A stretch of 7,213 nucleotides of DNA from Anaerolineaceae bacterium (GCA_022181005.1 BQMV01000261.1:1-7213); one strand, 5' to 3'. Counted from the first letter of the stretch, positions 1-6,744 are shown. Made by a program: numbers and translations. The notes: generated from the sequence alone by a model not told the origin.

Positions 1-50
1 CGTTCCTGTTTTCACCGGGCGATGAGGTGAAGTTTGTCGAAGAAAGGTAA
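1..50 (+). CDS. pxpB: 5-oxoprolinase subunit B (PxpB/KipI family), C-terminal end only
   Basis: Only the last 15 codons are present, in the frame that begins at position 3 and ends at the TAA at 48-50. They read FLFSPGDEVKFVEER. A PGD-x-V-x-F-V stretch right at the C-terminus is characteristic of the KipI/PxpB (AHS1) family. The next genes are pxpC and pxpA, the usual partners of pxpB, and this supports the call strongly. PxpB and PxpC together form the part of 5-oxoprolinase thought to activate 5-oxoproline with ATP before PxpA opens the ring. The gap to pxpC is 25 bp, so the genes are probably co-transcribed. The fragment alone would be too short to name; the context decides it. A fused pxpB-like protein cannot be excluded because the start is outside the window. 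Confidence 0.72.
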   Translation, partial: FLFSPGDEVKFVEER

Positions 51-75
51 ACGGGCTGCGCGCCCCGCCTGAATA

Positions 76-1026
76 ATGTCTCTTGAGATTATCGAACTCG
101 CCGGTCTCGCCACAATTCAAGACGCCGGGCGCGCAGGTTGGAAGAAATTCGGCGTATCGTCGTCGGGAGCGATGGATGCGTTTGCATTTCGCGCCGCAAA
201 CGCCTTAATCGGCAACGCGCCGCATTGCGCCGCCATCGAAATCGGGCTGGGCAGCGCCATATTCCGCGCGACAAGCGATTGCGTTATCGCCATCGCCGGC
301 GTGGGGTTTGCCCTTTCAATCTATCTCTGGGATCTTCCATTATGGGGCTCGTACTACGTCCGCACCGGCTGGACAATACGACTCGATAAACTGGACTCGG
401 GCATGTGGGCGTACCTTGCCCTCCTCGGCAGCGTTCAAACCAACCTGATGCTTGGTTCGGCTTCGACCAACCTGCGCGCGTGCTTCGGCGGACTCGACGG
501 CAGACGCTTGCAAGCCGGCGACGTATTGAAAGCCGTCCAGCCTTCGCGCGCCCGGAGCGATCTCGCCGCGCGAATCGCGCCAGCGTCGGCGCTGCCAGCC
601 TACAGCGATCGTTTAGTCCTCGACGTGATTCTCGGTCCGCAGGAAGAATATTTCACCTCTGAAAATATCGCCATGCTGATGTCGCAAACATACGTCATGC
701 ATCCAACCTCCGATCGCATGGGCTACCGGTTAGAAGGCAGCGCTTTAACGCGCAACGAAAAAAAGGAATTGATCTCTGAAGGAATGACAATGGGCGCGAT
801 CCAAGTTCCACAAAACGGGCAACCCATCGTGATGATGGCAGACGCTCCCACTACGGGCGGCTACCCCAAGATTGGAACCGTCGCCAGCGCAGATCTGCCG
901 CTGCTCGCACAATGCGTCCCAAATAAAAGTGAAATTCGATTTCGAGAAACGACCGTGGAAAAAGCGCAGAAGAAATATCGCGATCAAATAGCCGCCTTAG
1001 AAGCGCTTGCGCAGAGATGGACATGA
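76..1026 (+). CDS. pxpC: 5-oxoprolinase subunit C (biotin-dependent carboxyltransferase-like, KipA/AHS2 family)
   Basis: This 316-residue protein has the usual PxpC length. PxpC works with PxpB and PxpA in the cytoplasm to hydrolyse 5-oxo-L-proline to L-glutamate using ATP. The family signature is clear along the whole chain. Residues 13-34 carry the TIQD-x-GR-x-G...FGV-x-x-SGAMD block; 138-149 is GGLDGRRLQAGD; 210-221 contains the SDRMGYRLEG block; 236-255 is the GMTMGAIQVPQNGQP region; and 260-269 is TGGYPKIGTV. ATG 76 is the first start after an in-frame TGA at 70-72 and gives a complete family N-terminus. I see no good Shine-Dalgarno in the 25 bp after pxpB, so translation may depend on coupling to pxpB. 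One small departure: residues 118-120 are GSV where my recollection of relatives is a GGI-type sequence. The stop overlaps the pxpA start as ATGA. The AHS2 domain also occurs in urea amidolyase and allophanate hydrolase-linked proteins, but the pxpA neighbour points to 5-oxoprolinase. Confidence 0.93.
   Translation: MSLEIIELAGLATIQDAGRAGWKKFGVSSSGAMDAFAFRAANALIGNAPHCAAIEIGLGSAIFRATSDCVIAIAGVGFALSIYLWDLPLWGSYYVRTGWTIRLDKLDSGMWAYLALLGSVQTNLMLGSASTNLRACFGGLDGRRLQAGDVLKAVQPSRARSDLAARIAPASALPAYSDRLVLDVILGPQEEYFTSENIAMLMSQTYVMHPTSDRMGYRLEGSALTRNEKKELISEGMTMGAIQVPQNGQPIVMMADAPTTGGYPKIGTVASADLPLLAQCVPNKSEIRFRETTVEKAQKKYRDQIAALEALAQRWT
1013..1026 (+). promoter_or_regulatory. Ribosome binding site and ATGA overlap coupling pxpC to pxpA
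   Basis: The pxpC stop TGA (1024-1026) overlaps an ATG at 1023-1025. An AGAG purine run at 1013-1016 lies six bases upstream of that ATG, a suitable distance for a Shine-Dalgarno. An earlier in-frame ATG at 1017 directly abuts the AGAG, leaving no room for a ribosome binding site. The site therefore favours 1023 as the pxpA start and suggests termination-reinitiation coupling that keeps the subunits balanced. Confidence 0.65.
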
Positions 1027-1763
1027 TTGACCTCAATTGCGATATAGGCGAAAACATCGGCGACGACGCATCTATCATGCCGTTCATTACATCCGCTAAT
1101 ATCGCATGCGGGTATCATGCGGGAGATAAAAAGACAATGCGCGAAACCGTCCGCTTGGCGAAACGATACAGCGTTAACGTAGGCGCGCACCCAAGTTGGC
1201 GCGACCCTGAAGGCTTTGGACGACGCGAACAAGCATTGTCTTCGATGACAGCGGTCGAAGCGTTGATTCTCGAACAGGTCGGCGCGTTAAACGCAATTGC
1301 AGAAGCCGAGGGCGTGAGATTGATCCACGTCAAGCCGCATGGCGCGCTATACAATCAGGCAGCAAAAGCCTATCCGCTGGCGAAAGCGATCGCGCAAGCG
1401 GTGAAGCGCTTCAACGCTAAATTGATTTTGGTTGGGCTGGCAGGCTCAAAATTGATCGAAGCGGGAGTCGAAGCCGGCTTACAGATTGCCAACGAAGGGT
1501 TTGCCGACCGCCGCTATAATCCCGATGGAACGTTAGTCTCGCGCGACAAGCCGGGCGCGATCATTGCAACGCCGGCGGAAGCGGCGGCTCACGCGCTGGA
1601 ATTAACTCAACATGGAATTCTATTCGACGGAAAGCGCATACAGATAGATACGCTTTGCTTACATGGCGATCATCCGCACGCGACGGAGAACGCAAAATTG
1701 ATTCGCGCGCTATTGCAAAAACAAGATCGTCTCGCTCCAATCAGTCTTCCGAAAAAACGATAA
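1023..1763 (+). CDS. pxpA: 5-oxoprolinase subunit A (LamB/YcsF family)
   Basis: This 246-residue protein matches the typical PxpA length of about 245-255. PxpA is the hydrolytic subunit of the prokaryotic ATP-dependent 5-oxoprolinase and yields L-glutamate from 5-oxoproline. Family landmarks are all present: MIDLNCDIGE at 1-10, the SANIACGYHAGD block at 24-35, VGAHPSWRDPEGFGRR at 53-68, HVKPHGALYN at 102-111, the FADRRY...DGTLVSR block at 160-174, and LCLHGDHPHA at 211-220. The conserved Asp and His residues in these blocks (D3, D7, H32, H56, H102, H106, H214) would form the polar active site. I chose ATG 1023 because it has the better-placed ribosome binding site and gives the canonical family N-terminus; ATG 1017 would add only Met-Asp. 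The gene follows pxpC with a 4-bp overlap, so it is the last cistron of a pxpBCA operon. Its last 23 bp overlap the converging gene on the other strand, and I see no intrinsic terminator after it. Confidence 0.95.
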   Translation: MIDLNCDIGENIGDDASIMPFITSANIACGYHAGDKKTMRETVRLAKRYSVNVGAHPSWRDPEGFGRREQALSSMTAVEALILEQVGALNAIAEAEGVRLIHVKPHGALYNQAAKAYPLAKAIAQAVKRFNAKLILVGLAGSKLIEAGVEAGLQIANEGFADRRYNPDGTLVSRDKPGAIIATPAEAAAHALELTQHGILFDGKRIQIDTLCLHGDHPHATENAKLIRALLQKQDRLAPISLPKKR

Positions 1764-3645
1764 TTTTATCCTCTGCGCTGAAAATCGCCGTTTCCGACTT
1801 CTTCGGGTTGGTATGCACGCCGTACGATTTACTCTCATCTTTCGCTTCCGAGATCAAACGATATCCGATCGCCGTCTCGTTGCGTTTTTTCGCCGCTTCC
1901 ACTACTGTATAGAAATTAACCGCTTCGCCGAGCGTCACATACTCGCCGATAGGTTTCAAGTACACTTCCGCGCCTTCAGGATCGAAGAGTTCCGTGAAAA
2001 TACCATACAATTCAGCGTCTTCAGAAAGCTGCGCCATCATCAAACTGATAAGATGTTCGCTGACGATAAAATCGTCCACCTTTGCAGATTTTGCAAGCTC
2101 GCGATTGCGCAAATCGCGCATTTCGCTGACGATGGAAAATGGGGTTTCATCTTTTCCAGCAATGTCGCGCAAATGCAGCAAAGTTAAGAGCGTCTTTGCA
2201 TCGGCGGCTTGCGCGTCCAGTCCTTCGTTCGCCAACACAATAACGTGATCGTATTCTTCAATGCCAAGGCTGTCGAGCAAAGCGCGATCAGTCGTATCGC
2301 CTTCAACCATCGTTATTTCTTGATTCTTCAATTTCCCGCTGCGCGCTTCAATTCGTTTCTTAACGCCGCTATTATCTTCAGAAACGATCATCGTCTGCGA
2401 GCCCTTCGGCGTATAGTTATCGAGTTCGCGCACGATCATCGCGCCGCTGCGATTCCAACCGAGAATCAGGCAGCGTTCAGGCTTGGGTTTCGACGGCTTA
2501 CGAACAGAGCGAATCTGCGCTTCATTAACGCGAATCTCGCCGAAGTCCGAGAAGCGGATTGCATCTTCATTTTCAGCGAGCGCAACAATCCGGTCGTTCT
2601 TTTCGATGCGTAAGTCCATTGGCGGGTTAAGCAGAATCTCTCCGCCTGCCGTACGGATGCCGATTGCGCACGAATCCTCATAAGCAAGAAGCGCCTCGCC
2701 GTAGGTTCTACCTTCAAGCGCAGATTCATATTTGAAATAAATCTCATCGCCGTCAAAATTCATCAGTTCGGTATATACTACCGAAAGCCCCGACTGACGC
2801 GAAGTTTGCGTCACAATCCGCGCGATCAGATCGTCGGTTTGAATGGTTTGTATGTTGTCTTTTTCTCCAATCAACCTCAACGCATTTAAACTTTTTACGC
2901 GGCGGATCTGCATAATAATATGATACGGCTCAGCGCGGCGATTAGGGTTGTTCGTGACCGCTAACGCAGTCTTGATCGCTTCAGTGTCCGATCCTTCGCT
3001 CTCAGCCGGCAAGATGATGATGGATTTCGCCGTGTGCGGGCTGACTATCTCCAAATCGTTCGGGTCAATCGGGCTTCCGTTGCGGCTGATCACGAGTGTA
3101 GATCCGCGAGTCGTCACTCGTTCGCGAATCTCATCGTCCATTTCCGCCTTATCTTTATCCGCCAGCACAACAATGCGCGCCTTGCGGCGATTTTCGTTAG
3201 CGGCCATTAATTCATTTAAAATAGTAAACACTTGCGGCGACCAGCCGAGAATTACCGTATGATTCGATTCGAGCGCCCGCGAACGTCCCTTACGCAAGCG
3301 TTCCATTTTCCCCTCAATGGCGTTGTTCAATACGCCAATTAACGCGCTGACGATGAAGATGCCGCCCAGCGTAACGCCAAACATCACAAAGCGAAAACCT
3401 GCGCCCGTATCGCCGCCCATTGTGCCCGCATCAAGCGTGCGCATTAAACTTTCCCACGCGGCTTCAAAAAAAGAAAGGCGTTCGGCGCCGTCTTCCTGCG
3501 TAATTCCGACCAGCGAGATTAACGCGCCCGCGCAAATTACAATGAACGCCGACGCTGCCAACAGCATAATCATCATGGCAGATGCGCCATGCGACATCCA
3601 ATTATCAAATTGATATCTAAGTCGTTGACCTATTGACGGCTTCAT
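1741..3645 (-). CDS. CASTOR/POLLUX-like ion channel with tandem RCK (TrkA-type) domains
   Basis: This 634-residue protein looks like a prokaryotic relative of the CASTOR/POLLUX/SYM8 channels, bacterial versions of which are often named TrkA-like potassium transporters. Residues 20-48 form a hydrophobic segment. Residues 57-70 look like a pore helix, followed by a filter-like LDAGTMGGD (71-79) and a second membrane segment at 84-107, so a two-segment pore is predicted at the inner membrane. A basic stretch (114-124) then leads to two cytoplasmic RCK units. The first has a Rossmann-like strand VILGWSPQ at 131-138 and an acidic VVLADKDK at 159-166. The second has CLILGWNRSG at 392-401 and VEGDTTD at 447-453. 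A TrkA-C-like unit ends the chain (about 570-634). The family senses ligands through RCK rings and passes cations; the ion and ligand here are unknown. I chose the start at 3645 because GGAGG precedes it. Two longer in-frame starts are rejected: one at 3669 falls inside the predicted -10 box, and one at 3771 lies upstream of the promoter. Confidence 0.82.
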   Translation of the reverse strand: MKPSIGQRLRYQFDNWMSHGASAMMIMLLAASAFIVICAGALISLVGITQEDGAERLSFFEAAWESLMRTLDAGTMGGDTGAGFRFVMFGVTLGGIFIVSALIGVLNNAIEGKMERLRKGRSRALESNHTVILGWSPQVFTILNELMAANENRRKARIVVLADKDKAEMDDEIRERVTTRGSTLVISRNGSPIDPNDLEIVSPHTAKSIIILPAESEGSDTEAIKTALAVTNNPNRRAEPYHIIMQIRRVKSLNALRLIGEKDNIQTIQTDDLIARIVTQTSRQSGLSVVYTELMNFDGDEIYFKYESALEGRTYGEALLAYEDSCAIGIRTAGGEILLNPPMDLRIEKNDRIVALAENEDAIRFSDFGEIRVNEAQIRSVRKPSKPKPERCLILGWNRSGAMIVRELDNYTPKGSQTMIVSEDNSGVKKRIEARSGKLKNQEITMVEGDTTDRALLDSLGIEEYDHVIVLANEGLDAQAADAKTLLTLLHLRDIAGKDETPFSIVSEMRDLRNRELAKSAKVDDFIVSEHLISLMMAQLSEDAELYGIFTELFDPEGAEVYLKPIGEYVTLGEAVNFYTVVEAAKKRNETAIGYRLISEAKDESKSYGVHTNPKKSETAIFSAEDKIIVFSED

Positions 3646-3649
3646 ACAA

Positions 3650-3654
3650 CCTCC
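3650..3654 (-). promoter_or_regulatory. Shine-Dalgarno of the RCK channel gene, deciding its start
   Basis: On the minus strand GGAGG lies four bases before the ATG at 3645. The spacing is slightly short but the match is full. No comparable site precedes the longer in-frame ATG codons, so this site fixes the start. Confidence 0.75.
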
Positions 3655-3667
3655 ATCGGAATGCCCC

Positions 3668-3697
3668 ATTATAGATTCTTTTCCAAAAAGCTGCCAA
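3668..3697 (-). promoter_or_regulatory. Sigma70-type promoter for the RCK channel gene
   Basis: Read on the minus strand, TTGGCA (3692-3697; five of six to TTGACA) is separated by 18 bases from a perfect TATAAT (3668-3673). Transcription would start near 3661, about 16 nt before the ATG at 3645, leaving just enough room for the GGAGG ribosome binding site. The -35 box lies six bases from the -35 box of the oppositely directed promoter. Confidence 0.68.
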
Positions 3698-3703
3698 CAA
3701 CGG

Positions 3704-3731
3704 TTGACACCCATTCCATTTTGCCTATACT
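3704..3731 (+). promoter_or_regulatory. Sigma70-type promoter for the UPF0173 hydrolase gene
   Basis: A perfect TTGACA (3704-3709) is followed after 16 bases by TATACT (3726-3731; five of six to TATAAT). The predicted start of transcription is near 3738, about 17 nt before the ATG at 3755, with the ribosome binding site inside that leader. A TTG at 3704 is in frame with the gene but is the -35 box itself, so it is not the translation start. Confidence 0.75.
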
Positions 3732-3740
3732 TTACAATAG

Positions 3741-3749
3741 AAAGGAGAG
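3741..3749 (+). promoter_or_regulatory. Strong Shine-Dalgarno of the UPF0173 hydrolase gene
   Basis: AAAGGAGAG contains AGGAG at 3743-3747, seven bases before the ATG at 3755. This is an optimal spacing and supports the 228-residue form of the protein. Confidence 0.8.
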
Positions 3750-3754
3750 CTATT

Positions 3755-4441
3755 ATGACAACTACGCTCACTTGGTACGGACATGCCGCTCTAGGGCTTG
3801 AAACTCACGGATACAAAGTTGCGATTGACCCATTCCTCAGCGGAAATCCTTCCGCATCCATCGCTCCCGAAGCGCTTGAAGCGGACTTCATTCTCGTCAG
3901 CCACGGACACAGCGATCACATCGGCGACAGCGTCGAGATCGCCAAACGGACCGGCGCTATGGTCGTAAGCAATTTCGAAATTGCCGGCTGGTTCAACGAC
4001 AAAGGCGTCGCTAAAACGCACGGTCAACAACACGGCGGCGGATTCACGCATCCATTTGGTCATCTAAAATTGACGCTCGCTTTTCACGGTTCCGCCCTAC
4101 CCGACGGTTCAAACGGCGGCAATCCCTGCGGATTTTTAATCACGACAAATGACGGAAAGAAACTATACTTCGCACAAGATACCGCCTTATTCAGCGACAT
4201 GAAATTAATCGGCGAAGCCGGGCTCGACCTAGCGGTGTTGCCTATCGGCGATAACTTTACAATGGGACCCGACGACGCCTTACAAGCGGTAAAGTTCCTT
4301 CAACCGAAAGCCGTTATCCCGATTCACTACAACACTTGGGAATTGATCGCCCAAGACGCCGACGCTTGGGCGCAACGCGTAATGCAAGAGACAGCCGCCA
4401 AGGCGGTCGTGTTAAAACCTGGCGAGAGTTATTCTCTGTAA
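3755..4441 (+). CDS. UPF0173 family metal-dependent hydrolase (metallo-beta-lactamase fold)
   Basis: This 228-residue cytoplasmic protein has the typical UPF0173 (YtkL-like) length of about 225-230. The N-terminus TLTWYGHAALGLE leads into VAIDPFLSGNP (22-32), the family's opening block. Residues 49-55 are SHGHSDH, the HxHxDH metal site (H50, H52, D54, H55). Further probable metal or active-site positions are H111, D142 in the FAQDT stretch, and H191 in VIPIHYNTW. The substrate is not known for this family and I do not infer one; RNA-cleaving or lipid-cleaving activity would need extra domains that are absent here. There is no signal peptide or membrane segment. The gene has its own near-consensus promoter and strong ribosome binding site and stands divergent from the RCK channel gene, with 109 bp between the two starts. 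It converges on the ABC-F gene with a 116-bp gap in which I find no convincing intrinsic terminator. Confidence 0.93.
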   Translation: MTTTLTWYGHAALGLETHGYKVAIDPFLSGNPSASIAPEALEADFILVSHGHSDHIGDSVEIAKRTGAMVVSNFEIAGWFNDKGVAKTHGQQHGGGFTHPFGHLKLTLAFHGSALPDGSNGGNPCGFLITTNDGKKLYFAQDTALFSDMKLIGEAGLDLAVLPIGDNFTMGPDDALQAVKFLQPKAVIPIHYNTWELIAQDADAWAQRVMQETAAKAVVLKPGESYSL

Positions 4442-4557
4442 GGCTCAGAAACAAAAGAAGAGCTCTCGGACGGAACGCTCAGCCGTATTCTACGTTTCCG
4501 CTTCAGAATTCGATAGTTGTCGTGTTTGCTTAAAAGACGCGTAAACGCCCTCTATTG

Positions 4558-6576
4558 TCAATTTTGCAGGCGTTCCCATTCGTTTAATTTCAGATCCATC
4601 TCGCGTTGCACGCGCCCATATTCAACACCCAACTTCCCCGCTTCTTCGGGCTTCACAAACGGACTCTCCAACTGCGAGCCTAGATTCGCCAGCGTCGCCT
4701 CAAGCTCAGCGATGGCGTTTTCGAGTTCTTGCAATTTGGCGATCTTTCTTCTTTCCTCTTTCGTTGACGCATTTTTCGATTTGCGAGGTTGAGAATTGAA
4801 GACTGGAGAATTAGAAAGCGGAGATTGCTGCGCGATTTTTCGCTCTTCTTCTTTCTTTCTTTCCTCCTTCATTTGCGAATACGTCCCTTTAAATATTCTC
4901 ATCGTAGACTCGTCGGGGTCGATCTCCCAAATCTGGGTAGCGAGCGCATCTACCAGATAGCGGTCGTGCGAAACCAGTAGAATTGTGCCTTTATATGAAT
5001 CCAGCACCGATTGCAGAATCTCTTGCGAAGGAATATCAAGATGATTCGTCGGCTCATCGAGCAGCAATAGGTTCGTGTCTTGCAAAGCGAGTTTTGCTAA
5101 CGCCAGCCGCCCACGTTCGCCGCCTGACAACATAGCGACGCGTTTAAAGACGTCATCGCCGGAGAAAAGATATTTGCCAAGATAATCGCGCGCCTGATAA
5201 GGCAACATGCCCGACGCCGCAAGGACTTCGTCAAGGACAGTCTTCTCAAGGTCAAGCCCCTCATGCGCCTGCGCAAAATACCCAACGTGCAAACTCGCTC
5301 CTAAAACAACCTCGCCAGCCAAAGGAGCAAGCAAGCCAAGGATCGTTTTAAGGAACGTGGATTTACCCGCGCCGTTCGGCCCGATTAACGCCGCGCAATC
5401 GAGCCTTCGCAACTCGATATCGGGCGCGGCGAACAAGGATTTTTCAGGCGAGCCGTTTTCAGCGCGATACCCCACCTTCAAATCCTTTGTATTGATGACA
5501 AGATCGCCTGAACGATTCGTTGAACGCAGATGCAAATGCAAGTCGGGCGAAACGCGCTGCGGCGGACGAAGCGCGCGCACGCGGCGTTCAGCCTCTTCCA
5601 CACTAAAAGGCGACTGCGTCGTTTCAACGCCCAACTGCGACCAATTCGCATTGACCGCTTCAATGCCCGCCTGTTCGATGGCTTGCACCATACGTGTGAG
5701 TCGCTTAAGTTTACCTTTGGCTTGCAGCGTGTTCTGCCCCGCAATATTCTTCTTGATGTATTCCAGTTCTTTGAGGAGCTTTTCTTTCTCGCTCTCAAAA
5801 ATTTCAAAGCGATGCGCCCAACGGATCTCGCGCTCGTTCAAGTAGACGGTGTAATTGCCGCGATAAAATTCAGAACCGCTGACCGCCATCTCAAGCAACG
5901 TATTGCAAACGCGATCCAGAAAATAACGATCATGCGAAACAACGATCGCCGCGCCGTCCCACTGCGCAAGATATCCTTCAAGCCATTCCACGGCTTTAAT
6001 GTCGAGATGGTTAGTCGGCTCATCGAGCAACAATAGGTCAGGGCTCAACAATAGCAAGCGCGCGAGATGCGCGCGTGTGCGCTGTCCGCCAGACAATTGG
6101 TCGAGCGGCATATGAAAATCAGATTGATTAAACCCAAGACCCGTCAATACCTGTTCAATGCGCGTTGGATAGAAATATCCGCCGCGCTGTTCAAACTCAT
6201 GTTGCGCGCTCCCATACTCAGCCAGCGCCTGCTCTCTTGTCTTCGAGTCTGACATCTCTTGTTCAAGTTTCTTCAGCTCGCCTTCCATGCGCATTAACTC
6301 AACGAACGGTTCAAGGCAAACGTCCCAGAGCGAACCTGTCAATTCAAAGTCCGCTTCCTGCGAGAGATAGCCGGCGCGCAAACTTCTTGCCCGCGTAACA
6401 GTTCCGCTCGACGGTTCCTCTTGCCCAGTGAGAATGCGCAACAGCGTCGTCTTACCAATTCCATTGGGTCCAACGACAGCGAGCCGCGCGCCTTTCGCGA
6501 TAGAAAACGAAACGCCGGAGAATAAATCTTCCGCGCCGAAGGATTTGGAGAGAGAGGAGACAGTGACGAGAGACAT
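4558..6576 (-). CDS. ABC-F family ATPase (ribosome-associated, Uup/YdiF-like with C-terminal coiled coil)
   Basis: This 672-residue protein has two ATP-binding cassettes and no membrane segments, the hallmark of ABC-F. Cassette 1 has Walker A GPNGIGKTT (36-44), signature LSGGQ (161-165), Walker B LLLLDEP (181-187) and H-loop His215. Cassette 2 has GPNGAGKST (399-407), LSGGE (483-487), LLLLDEP (503-509) and His537. Residues about 85-135 insert an arm-like helical segment in cassette 1. Residues about 246-320 form the charged interdomain linker that in this family reaches the ribosomal P-site tRNA. The C-terminal part (about 605-672) is a Glu/Lys-rich coiled coil as in Uup and YdiF, joined by a low-complexity linker. 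ABC-F proteins bind the ribosomal E site and rescue or tune stalled translation; some give antibiotic resistance, but length and architecture here fit a housekeeping type. No clear Shine-Dalgarno precedes the ATG. No more precise subfamily name is justified without alignment. Confidence 0.95.
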   Translation of the reverse strand: MSLVTVSSLSKSFGAEDLFSGVSFSIAKGARLAVVGPNGIGKTTLLRILTGQEEPSSGTVTRARSLRAGYLSQEADFELTGSLWDVCLEPFVELMRMEGELKKLEQEMSDSKTREQALAEYGSAQHEFEQRGGYFYPTRIEQVLTGLGFNQSDFHMPLDQLSGGQRTRAHLARLLLLSPDLLLLDEPTNHLDIKAVEWLEGYLAQWDGAAIVVSHDRYFLDRVCNTLLEMAVSGSEFYRGNYTVYLNEREIRWAHRFEIFESEKEKLLKELEYIKKNIAGQNTLQAKGKLKRLTRMVQAIEQAGIEAVNANWSQLGVETTQSPFSVEEAERRVRALRPPQRVSPDLHLHLRSTNRSGDLVINTKDLKVGYRAENGSPEKSLFAAPDIELRRLDCAALIGPNGAGKSTFLKTILGLLAPLAGEVVLGASLHVGYFAQAHEGLDLEKTVLDEVLAASGMLPYQARDYLGKYLFSGDDVFKRVAMLSGGERGRLALAKLALQDTNLLLLDEPTNHLDIPSQEILQSVLDSYKGTILLVSHDRYLVDALATQIWEIDPDESTMRIFKGTYSQMKEERKKEEERKIAQQSPLSNSPVFNSQPRKSKNASTKEERRKIAKLQELENAIAELEATLANLGSQLESPFVKPEEAGKLGVEYGRVQREMDLKLNEWERLQN
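4789..4824 (-). repeat. 15-bp (five-codon) degenerate tandem repeat in the ABC-F linker
   Basis: Inside the ABC-F gene two 15-bp units stand in tandem (4810-4824 and 4795-4809), with the first bases of a third after them. On the minus strand they encode SPLSN, SPVFN and then SQ (residues 585-596), in the flexible link between cassette 2 and the coiled coil. The two full units are clearly related but not identical. On the plus strand the pattern shows as GAGAATT followed 15 bases later by GAGAATT. Confidence 0.5.
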
Positions 6577-6633
6577 GGATGAAATATTTGCCGCGCTTAA
6601 ATTAGTGTTCCTGTATCGCTTATCAGAAACCAG

Positions 6634-6663
6634 ATTTTATCAACCATATTCCTACTAGTGCAA
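6634..6663 (-). promoter_or_regulatory. Possible sigma70-type promoter of the ABC-F gene
   Basis: On the minus strand TAAAAT (6634-6639; five of six to TATAAT) lies 18 bases downstream of TTGCAC (6658-6663; only the TTG matches well). Transcription would start near 6627, giving a leader of about 50 nt. It is the best candidate in the gap, but the -35 box is weak and AT-rich DNA yields such matches by chance. Confidence 0.3.
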
Positions 6664-6689
6664 GGGAGATTTGAAATACAAAACCAGTT

Positions 6690-6702
6690 ATAGAGTCTCT
6701 AT
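6690..6702. other. 13-bp perfect palindrome upstream of the ABC-F gene
   Basis: ATAGAG and CTCTAT flank a single central T. The dyad lies 26 bp upstream of the possible ABC-F -35 box and 42 bp past the end of the neighbouring terminator stem. It could be an operator half-site pair, or chance in a short AT-rich gap. No second copy was seen nearby. Confidence 0.2.
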
Positions 6703-6744
6703 GTTCAATATACGCTTCTCCGTGAGCGATTATAAACAAAAGCG

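Noticed and set aside
1385..1392. GCGATCGC octamer, the HIP1 motif that is very abundant in many cyanobacteria
   Set aside because: I noticed only one copy, inside pxpA, in 7.2 kb. That is far below what a HIP1-rich cyanobacterial genome would show, so it is not evidence of origin.
1813..2613. Plus-strand open frames of 124 and 134 codons opposite the RCK channel gene
   Set aside because: They are antisense shadows of a clearly coding minus-strand gene, with no family resemblance and no ribosome binding sites of note.
3704..3754. N-terminal extension of the UPF0173 hydrolase from the TTG at 3704
   Set aside because: The TTG is part of a perfect TTGACA -35 box, and the predicted transcript starts downstream of it. 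The ATG at 3755 has an ideal AGGAG site and the family's normal N-terminus.
3646..3771. Longer forms of the RCK channel starting at 3771 or 3669
   Set aside because: The 3669 ATG overlaps the predicted TATAAT box and the 3771 ATG lies upstream of the promoter, inside the divergent gene. The 3645 ATG has GGAGG.
4532..4550. Possible terminator for the ABC-F gene on the minus strand (GCG-TTTA-CGC followed shortly by TTTT)
   Set aside because: The stem is only three to four base pairs and the U-run is short, so it is not supportable as an intrinsic terminator. The 116-bp gap between the two stop codons shows nothing better on either strand.
5207..5845. Long plus-strand open frame of 212 codons (and another at 5530-6036)
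   Set aside because: Both lie antisense to the ABC-F gene, whose motifs are intact along the whole stretch. Their translations are rich in Arg and Ser with no recognisable domain, as expected for shadow frames.
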